From: Candidatus Zixiibacteriota bacterium
GTDB lineage: Bacteria; Zixibacteria; MSB-5A5; DSPP01
Direction: 5' to 3'
Length of the DNA: 64,000 nt
Assembly: GCA_022614805.1 (NCBI GenBank)
Contig: JAKEHY010000025.1
Span: 1-64,000 of the forward strand
Below are positions 58,748-64,000 of the stretch, in pieces; position 1 is the first letter of the stretch; the number at the start of each line of letters is the position of its first letter. A program made the position numbers and the translations under genes. The notes beneath the pieces were generated by a model, which was given only the letters and a program-made list of their open reading frames with translations, did not search any database and was not told where the DNA came from.

Positions 58748-59494
58748 TTACCGCGCGCCGACCTTCGCCTCCGGCCGGATGATGTGGGAGAGTTCCGCCC
58801 ACGGGCTGGAAGCCGCCTTGGTTACTTTGCCGCCGGCCAAACGCACGAGATACGGGGCAACGATGGCGCCCAAAATCGGCCCGACCCAGTACACCCACTG
58901 GTCGGTCCAGTATCCGGAGCCGGCCGCCGCGCCGAACGAGCGCGCCGGGTTCAAAGCCGCACCGGTCAAAGGCCCGGCCACCAGCGTGCAGAATCCGAGC
59001 GCGCATCCGACGGCCCAGGGGGCCGCGTTTTTGGAGATGCGCTCATCGGACATACAGGCCAGGAAGCAAGCCACGAAAATACAGGTGAATAACAGTTCAA
59101 TCAAGACCGCCCCGATGGTGGAAACCCCGCTGCCGACCACCGGCGTGCCCAAAAGCACCGGTTCCCACGCGGAGGCCGGAAACATCCCCCGCGTGACCAG
59201 CCCGGCTACCAGGGCGCCGACCAGTTGCGCGGCGATGTAAAACATAGCGGTCTGTATTCCGATCCGCCCGGCGAAAAAATGCCCGATGGTGACCGCCGGG
59301 CTGATGTGCCCGCCCGAGCTGTGCATGGTGAAGGTTAGAAGCGCCGTGAAGACGAAAACGTTCGCCAGCGCGATTCCGACCCAGCCGATGTTCCCCCCGC
59401 TCATAACGTCGGCGGAGAAGGCCCCGGTCACCGTTAAAACGAAGATGAAACTGGCAATCATCTCCGTCAAAACCGGTCTATATGTTTTTTCCAT
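58748..59494 (-). CDS. Aquaporin/MIP family channel with SPA first box
   Basis: A 248-aa six-TM channel of the major intrinsic protein family. The second half-helix box is canonical, ALNPARSFG (Asn182-Pro-Ala-Arg185). The first reads GGHISPAVT (Ser65-Pro-Ala) where NPA is usual. Pore-facing Arg185 is kept. MIP proteins pass water or small solutes; a Ser for Asn in box one is uncommon and may alter selectivity. The N-terminal TEMIASFIFVLTVTGAFSAD and PLTGAALNPARSFGAAAG are typical. The start follows an AAGGAGG leader. It is flanked by fibre-like genes on the same strand. Confidence 0.9.
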   Translation of the reverse strand: MEKTYRPVLTEMIASFIFVLTVTGAFSADVMSGGNIGWVGIALANVFVFTALLTFTMHSSGGHISPAVTIGHFFAGRIGIQTAMFYIAAQLVGALVAGLVTRGMFPASAWEPVLLGTPVVGSGVSTIGAVLIELLFTCIFVACFLACMSDERISKNAAPWAVGCALGFCTLVAGPLTGAALNPARSFGAAAGSGYWTDQWVYWVGPILGAIVAPYLVRLAGGKVTKAASSPWAELSHIIRPEAKVGAR

Positions 59495-59690
59495 AACACC
59501 TCCTTGGTTGCCTTGTTAATGGAAAGAAATACCCGCTTCTTTGCTGCTATAATTTTACATTTAACCCCCGCCCTTGTTCCAGCAGCTTATAAGTCGTTGG
59601 TTTACAATAGAATACCCATATCTCCCTTCCGTGTTTCGGGCTTGTCCCGAAGCTTGTCGAGGGGAAGGGGGCTGGGGGTTAGGTTACTAA

Positions 59691-61076
59691 TTATTTCGCT
59701 ATCACCCACCAGTTCGCCCCATCGCTGACGATGGTTACAAACTCGTTTGCCGTTGAAAGAACATAGTTGCCCGCCCCGTCAATGGTCTCGCTTCCGAATG
59801 GGTCTATGGTAACGCCATTTAAAGGCAGTGTTGGCGGCAGATACTTGACGGTATACTGTCTTCCGGCTATGCCAACCGCTGACGGTAAATCGATGGTAAT
59901 GCTGGAACTGACGAGGGAGCACAAAATCACGCTGTGTTCGCCGGTAAGGGTGAGATTGGAGGTGGTATTGGTGATGGCTGTGGCCAAAGCGCCGTTTATC
60001 TGCAGCTTGCTGTTTGCCGGCGCCATCGCCCCGACGCTGACGTTGTCGCCAAAGCTGCTTGCCCCCATCGTGTGTAGGCCGCCGTCCGGGCCGACCGTGA
60101 GCAAAGGAGACCCCGCGCTGTTTTTCATCTCCATAAAATTGGCGGTTTGCCCCGCCACTCCTTGAATTTCGAGACCGGGCAGTGCCGGGCTGGATGTGGG
60201 CAGGAGAATAAAAATACGGGGAGCGCCGGAAAAGGCGCCATCCGGGCCAACCGAGCCGACGGTGAAACCGTCTGCATCCACGTAATCCACGATATTGCCG
60301 GCCAAAGGCGCCAGAAAGCGGGTGGTTCCCGTAAAGCTGCTCGGCTTGAATGCGTGCAGGCCGCCGGTTGGGTCAACGTTAAGCAGGGGCGTTCCCGCCG
60401 CATTTTGAATCTGCAGCAAATTGCCGGTCTGGCGCAGCCCGCCCTGGATGAGCATCGTGGGCTTACTATCGTCGGGCGGGGGTAAAAGCATCATATTGGG
60501 AGCGGTCAGCCCTCCGTCCGGGCCAACATACCAGCAGGGATTGACGCCGCCCGCCTCGAAAATTTCCAGAAGATTGGCGGTCTGGCCCTCGGCGCCCTGG
60601 ATTACGAGACCGGGCGTAATCGGGTTCGGAGGATGAGCCATCATCGTCCCGGCCACGTTTAAATCACCGTTTAACGTACCCCCTTTAGCCCCGTCGATGG
60701 TTCGGACGTGAAAGGCACGGGGCACGGATGCAAGCCGGATTCTTGGTGTTATTACTTCTGAATTCACGACCATTTCTAACCAGAGGGGAACAATTTTGAA
60801 AAGTGAATCGGGTATGGGTGTAACCGAACCCAAATTGAGTGTGAATAACCCGCCCGATACCGCTACAGAACTATGGGTCTCTTCATACAACGGGACACCA
60901 CCGGTAGGTTCGTTATACAGGTGAGACTCCATTGGATAGTTCCCATCTGGAATGGAACCTCCGGGAAGTGTTATCCTGCCCTGAATAAGAGCATATTCCT
61001 CGATGTCCTGTCCCCACGCTGCCGAGCCGAGGAATAAAACCATCCCCATTGCCCACAAGATTTGTAACCGTCTCAT
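59691..61076 (-). CDS. Secreted fibre-like surface protein 2
   Basis: A 461-aa protein with signal peptide (MRRLQILWAMGMVLFLGSAAWG). The N-terminal domain has ALIQGRITLPGGSIPDGNYP, SGGLFTLNLGSVTPIP and RIRLASVPRAFHVRTIDGAK, a diverged version of the domain in proteins 1 and 3. The middle repeats a motif of the kind GQTANLLEIFEAGGVNPCWY, GQTANFMEMKNSAGSPLLTV and VGPDGGLH four times. The C-terminus (YVLSTANEFVTIVSDGANWW) is shared with protein 1. The start follows AAAGGAGG. Probably a repetitive stalk ending in a small tip domain. Confidence 0.75.
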   Translation of the reverse strand: MRRLQILWAMGMVLFLGSAAWGQDIEEYALIQGRITLPGGSIPDGNYPMESHLYNEPTGGVPLYEETHSSVAVSGGLFTLNLGSVTPIPDSLFKIVPLWLEMVVNSEVITPRIRLASVPRAFHVRTIDGAKGGTLNGDLNVAGTMMAHPPNPITPGLVIQGAEGQTANLLEIFEAGGVNPCWYVGPDGGLTAPNMMLLPPPDDSKPTMLIQGGLRQTGNLLQIQNAAGTPLLNVDPTGGLHAFKPSSFTGTTRFLAPLAGNIVDYVDADGFTVGSVGPDGAFSGAPRIFILLPTSSPALPGLEIQGVAGQTANFMEMKNSAGSPLLTVGPDGGLHTMGASSFGDNVSVGAMAPANSKLQINGALATAITNTTSNLTLTGEHSVILCSLVSSSITIDLPSAVGIAGRQYTVKYLPPTLPLNGVTIDPFGSETIDGAGNYVLSTANEFVTIVSDGANWWVIAK

Positions 61077-61222
61077 TTGAAACCTCCTTTTGGGTTTTTT
61101 GTTCCACTTCGCCTCATCTTCGTTGCACTTAACCCCCCCAACGTTCCTTCTTCAATGGAGAAGGAACGAAATGGGATACCCGATTGCTTGGGCTCCCTTG
61201 CCGTCGTGAGGGGAAGCAAAGC

Positions 61223-63643
61223 TTATTCCTCCTTTTCCCAGCTTTCCATAAGGAATTGTTCGCCGGTGAGTTCTTCGATTTTGCGAACCAGTTTTTCCAT
61301 ATTTACTTTGACCACCCGGCCGGTCTTGACGTTTTTGGAATAAAAAACCCATTCGCCAGTTGCTGTGTCATGTGGGGAAAGTAGAGAGAAGTTCCCCGCC
61401 GCATCCATAGCATACAATTCTCCGAAGGAGGAAAGAACGCCCGAGTGTCCGACAGATGGAGAAGGTATTGCCGCATCTTCCAACATCACTGGCCCGGAGA
61501 CTTCCAATCTGTAAGCGGGGCTGGTCGTCCCGATGCCAACATTGCCAGAGAAATTCGCACCGGCAGAGAAATTCGCACCGGCATTGTTAATGCGCATCTG
61601 TTCCACCCCCGACGTGGAAAAGGCGATTTGATTCCCGGTCGGCCAAAACATTCCCGTATTCAAATTTCCTACAAATGAATATGCAGGAGCGGAAGCACTT
61701 CCAGGGCTTGCGGAAACTTGGCCAGTTGAGGTAATTGACATCCGGGTAACGTTTCCGTTCGTGCGCAAATCCAGCCGGTTGTTGGCGCCGTCGTAAACGA
61801 TTCCACCGTCCGCGATGCTGCCGGGTTCGCCAAACAAAACGCCCCGGTCGGAAGCGGTGGGGGAGAGAATGGATACGAAGTTATGCGTATTGTTTTCAAA
61901 AATTCCGACCGAGTTACCGTCCGCCGTTACCGCTCCCGCACTGCCCTTGTGAACGTGCAGCGTTTGCTCCGGACTGAACGTCCCAATGCCAATGTTGCCA
62001 CTGGATTTGATTGAGACTTTTTCTGCACCGTTTGCAAGCAAAGCCAGACTGTTGTCGGAACCTCGATGGATTACTCCACCAGCGAATGACTGGCCGCTGG
62101 TACTGAACAGAACACCTCGATCCGAAGCATCCGGAGCAAGGATGGATACATAGCTATTAGTACTGTTTTCAAAAATTCCAACCGAATTGCCGTCCGCCGT
62201 CACTGCTCCAGCGCTCCCTTTTAAGGCGTGGAGTGGTCCCTCGGGGGCATTTGTTCCAATTCCCACTCCCCCGGCGGCACGGATTAGAAACTGATTGTCG
62301 CCGGTGGAAACAAAATCGGCATTGACGCTGTTATCTGCCCAAACGAAAGAGCCATGGGTTATTGCCTTGGCCCGACGACCAGCAGCAAATGAATTAGTGC
62401 CGAAAGCTTTGTTTGCAACACCACCGGGAACGGTCGCGTAAAGCCCGCTGGCGGTGTCATACAGCCCTCCGCCAACTGTGCAATGGAAGCCGTTGGCCAC
62501 GTTGCCAGAGCCACCGCCAACGGTAGCGGCGATGTCCGTTGCCCAGTTTGCCGCACCGCCGCTTACCACAGAGGCAAGACCGGATGCGCTATTCCCGGCT
62601 CCACCTCCAACTGTTGAGCTATCGCCGCTGGCTATGTTGGCCTGGCCACCCCCGATGGTCGAATTGATTCCAAGTGCCGAATTGGAATCGACGAACAGGG
62701 AGCCGCCCCCACCGGCTACGACCGAATACGGTCCACGGGCATGGTTAAATCTACCACCGCCGACCGTAGCGGCGGAAGCGCTGGCGGTGTTGCCCACCCC
62801 GCCAGCAACTGTAGCCTCCCCGCTGGCGGTGTTGTCGCCACCACCACCGATCGTTGAAAAATTACCGCTGGTGATGTTCTGAATGCCACCGCCGATGGTG
62901 GAATTTAGCCCTGAGGCGGAGTTGGAATCTGCCGCTGTGGAGCCGCCACCCCCGGTTATCACCGAAAAATCGCCGCGCGCCCGATTGTGCCTGCCCCCAC
63001 CCACGGTGGAATGATTCCCGGTGGCAAAATTGCGGGAGCCGCCCCCGATTGTCGAAACAGGTCCGGTTGCGGTATCGCCCGCGCCCCCGCTGACCGTAGC
63101 ATAGTCCGCACCGGCCACGTTATCCGCCCCAGCCACAAAGGCGTCAATTCCCGTATTCGTATGCCCCGGGCCGATGGAAACTTTGCTGGTTATGGTTCCT
63201 CCGGAAGCGCCGTCCACCGAGTTGACCCGATACCCATACGCCACGGACGCTAACTTTTGCCTCGGCGTCATCTCCAGGTCGGGTGAAACGGTAACACCCA
63301 AATAACGTGAGCTATCGCTTAACACCGCGTCCGGTATTCCCCCTACGGTAGCTGAACCTAAAAGCACCGTAAAAAGCCCGCCGGTAGTCCCCACCGACTG
63401 GGTCTCGGACCAGAGCAGCGTGCCGCCCGATGGGGCGTCGTAAATCTTGAACGTGACCGAATAGGTGCTGTTGGCCACCGGGTTGCCGCTCCCATCCCGC
63501 AGGATGCCCTGGAAGTTGATGAGCTGGGGGACGGCTGCCTCGGCTACGCTCGGGACAAGTCCGAAAATCGCTATCGTCCACAGCGCCAAAAGCGCTGTCA
63601 GTAGGCCGGGTTTCCAACCCGGCAAAAACGTTATGCGTTTCAT
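61223..63643 (-). CDS. Large YadA-head-like repeat surface protein (fibre-like 3)
   Basis: An 806-aa protein with signal peptide and the shared N-terminal domain (AVPQLINFQGILRDGSGNPV). Residues about 165-430 hold around fifteen YadA-head-type repeats of the form NSTIGGGxxNxASGxxS, which build a left-handed beta-roll in trimeric adhesins. Two long near-duplicate units follow (ALKGSAGAVTADGNSVGIFE; HVHKGSAGAVTADGNSVGIF). The C-terminus has a coiled coil (VVKVNMEKLVRKIEELTGEQ) but no YadA membrane anchor. The ATG follows GGAGGTGCGTG. It is 15 bp from the S74 gene, suggesting joint expression. Confidence 0.82.
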   Translation of the reverse strand: MKRITFLPGWKPGLLTALLALWTIAIFGLVPSVAEAAVPQLINFQGILRDGSGNPVANSTYSVTFKIYDAPSGGTLLWSETQSVGTTGGLFTVLLGSATVGGIPDAVLSDSSRYLGVTVSPDLEMTPRQKLASVAYGYRVNSVDGASGGTITSKVSIGPGHTNTGIDAFVAGADNVAGADYATVSGGAGDTATGPVSTIGGGSRNFATGNHSTVGGGRHNRARGDFSVITGGGGSTAADSNSASGLNSTIGGGIQNITSGNFSTIGGGGDNTASGEATVAGGVGNTASASAATVGGGRFNHARGPYSVVAGGGGSLFVDSNSALGINSTIGGGQANIASGDSSTVGGGAGNSASGLASVVSGGAANWATDIAATVGGGSGNVANGFHCTVGGGLYDTASGLYATVPGGVANKAFGTNSFAAGRRAKAITHGSFVWADNSVNADFVSTGDNQFLIRAAGGVGIGTNAPEGPLHALKGSAGAVTADGNSVGIFENSTNSYVSILAPDASDRGVLFSTSGQSFAGGVIHRGSDNSLALLANGAEKVSIKSSGNIGIGTFSPEQTLHVHKGSAGAVTADGNSVGIFENNTHNFVSILSPTASDRGVLFGEPGSIADGGIVYDGANNRLDLRTNGNVTRMSITSTGQVSASPGSASAPAYSFVGNLNTGMFWPTGNQIAFSTSGVEQMRINNAGANFSAGANFSGNVGIGTTSPAYRLEVSGPVMLEDAAIPSPSVGHSGVLSSFGELYAMDAAGNFSLLSPHDTATGEWVFYSKNVKTGRVVKVNMEKLVRKIEELTGEQFLMESWEKEE
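63601..63622. repeat. GTAGG-headed palindrome inside a signal peptide
   Basis: GTAGGCCGGGTT/AACCCGGC, the same type as at 27002-27024, here within the coding region of the YadA-like gene (residues about 8-15). Confidence 0.6.
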
Positions 63644-63661
63644 CACGCACCTCCTTTGGAT

Positions 63662-64000
63662 TTAGTTTTCCACCTGCGCTTGAGGTGGCTGGTTTTTCAG
63701 TTTCGCCATCTCTTTTTTCAATTCCTCTATTTCCTTTTGCTGTTCTTTTATGGCCTGCAATAAAAGCAGGGGGAGTTCGTGGTATTGGATGGCTTTAAAT
63801 CCGTTTTCATCCGTGGTGACCAGCTCGGGCAGAATTTTTTCCACTTCCTGGGCAATCAGCCCCTGGTCCCGAACAGCCGGAAGATTGAGTTTGGGATATT
63901 CCTCTTTTCTCCAATCGAACCGCACCGGCTCCAAGCGGGCCAGTTTATCCAAAAGAGGCTCGAACGGTTGGACGTTCTTTTTTAAGCGTTTATCCGAGAC
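63662..64000 (-). CDS. Peptidase S74 (endosialidase chaperone) protein, C-terminal part
   Basis: The visible 112 codons are the C-terminus of a longer gene entering from outside the window. VSDKRLKKNVQPF and GLIAQEVEKILPELV are the hallmark segments of the S74 intramolecular chaperone, which trims itself after trimer folding of fibre proteins. ALEPVRFDW-type and YHELPLLLLQAIKEQQKEIE segments follow, then a terminal coiled coil. It lies upstream of the YadA-like protein on the same strand. It could be the tip of a further fibre protein of this cluster. Confidence 0.85.
   Translation of the reverse strand, partial: VSDKRLKKNVQPFEPLLDKLARLEPVRFDWRKEEYPKLNLPAVRDQGLIAQEVEKILPELVTTDENGFKAIQYHELPLLLLQAIKEQQKEIEELKKEMAKLKNQPPQAQVEN

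Noticed and set aside
62350-63150. DNA tandem repeat or CRISPR in the 61.2-63.6 kb gene
   Set aside because: The periodicity is explained by YadA-head protein repeats in an intact reading frame; unit sequences differ at the DNA level.

Overview
The window looks like a piece of a Gram-negative, moderately GC-rich bacterium of the FCB superphylum, probably an uncultured candidate phylum such as Zixibacteria (inference). The clues are many secreted proteins with signal peptides and a C-terminal dockerin-type calcium repeat pair ending in a terminal cysteine, one type A T9SS/FlgD-like sorting domain, outer-membrane beta-barrel candidates, strong AGGAGG ribosome sites, and very many dispersed palindromes.

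Layout. 0-0.7 kb: the start of tuf (EF-Tu) behind tRNA-Thr(GGT), both on minus. 0.85-17.7 kb: a secretome region, almost all minus. It has two M6 metalloproteases, a PD40 propeller protein, a DNRLRE-type protein, a PQQ-type sugar dehydrogenase with dockerin, and six tandem paralogues built of a beta-sandwich plus dockerin. Within it lies a RAYT (REP-associated tyrosine transposase) gene at 8.7 kb, embedded in GTAG-headed REP palindromes that recur across the window. 18.2-18.8 kb: a gene-free stretch with a candidate structured RNA and two terminators.

18.9-27.8 kb (minus): a phage-type head module with prohead protease, TM/coiled-coil protein, cement protein, HK97-type major capsid, BNR-like propeller, small structural proteins, two secreted proteins and an M15 peptidase. 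28.2-47.2 kb: host-like genes, largely an envelope and glycan set: two GT39-type and one GT4-type glycosyltransferases, two FkbM methyltransferases, barrel paralogues, a desaturase, TlpA-type thioredoxins and a TPR/PEGA protein. 47.5-51.3 kb: two dockerin surface proteins, one switched out of frame at a G8 tract. 51.5-54.4 kb (plus): phage portal and large terminase.

The two phage blocks share a 28-bp palindrome found nowhere else in the window and a four-copy bipartite leader motif, so they appear to be two arms of one packaging system with about 23 kb of other genes between them. No tail, integrase or lysogeny gene is visible.

54.5-56.2 kb: a convergent HicB/HicA pair, two odd tRNA-like genes and a coiled-coil protein. 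56.9-64 kb: three large fibre-like surface proteins sharing an N-terminal domain, an aquaporin with an SPA box, and the C-terminus of a peptidase S74 (endosialidase chaperone) protein cut by the window end.
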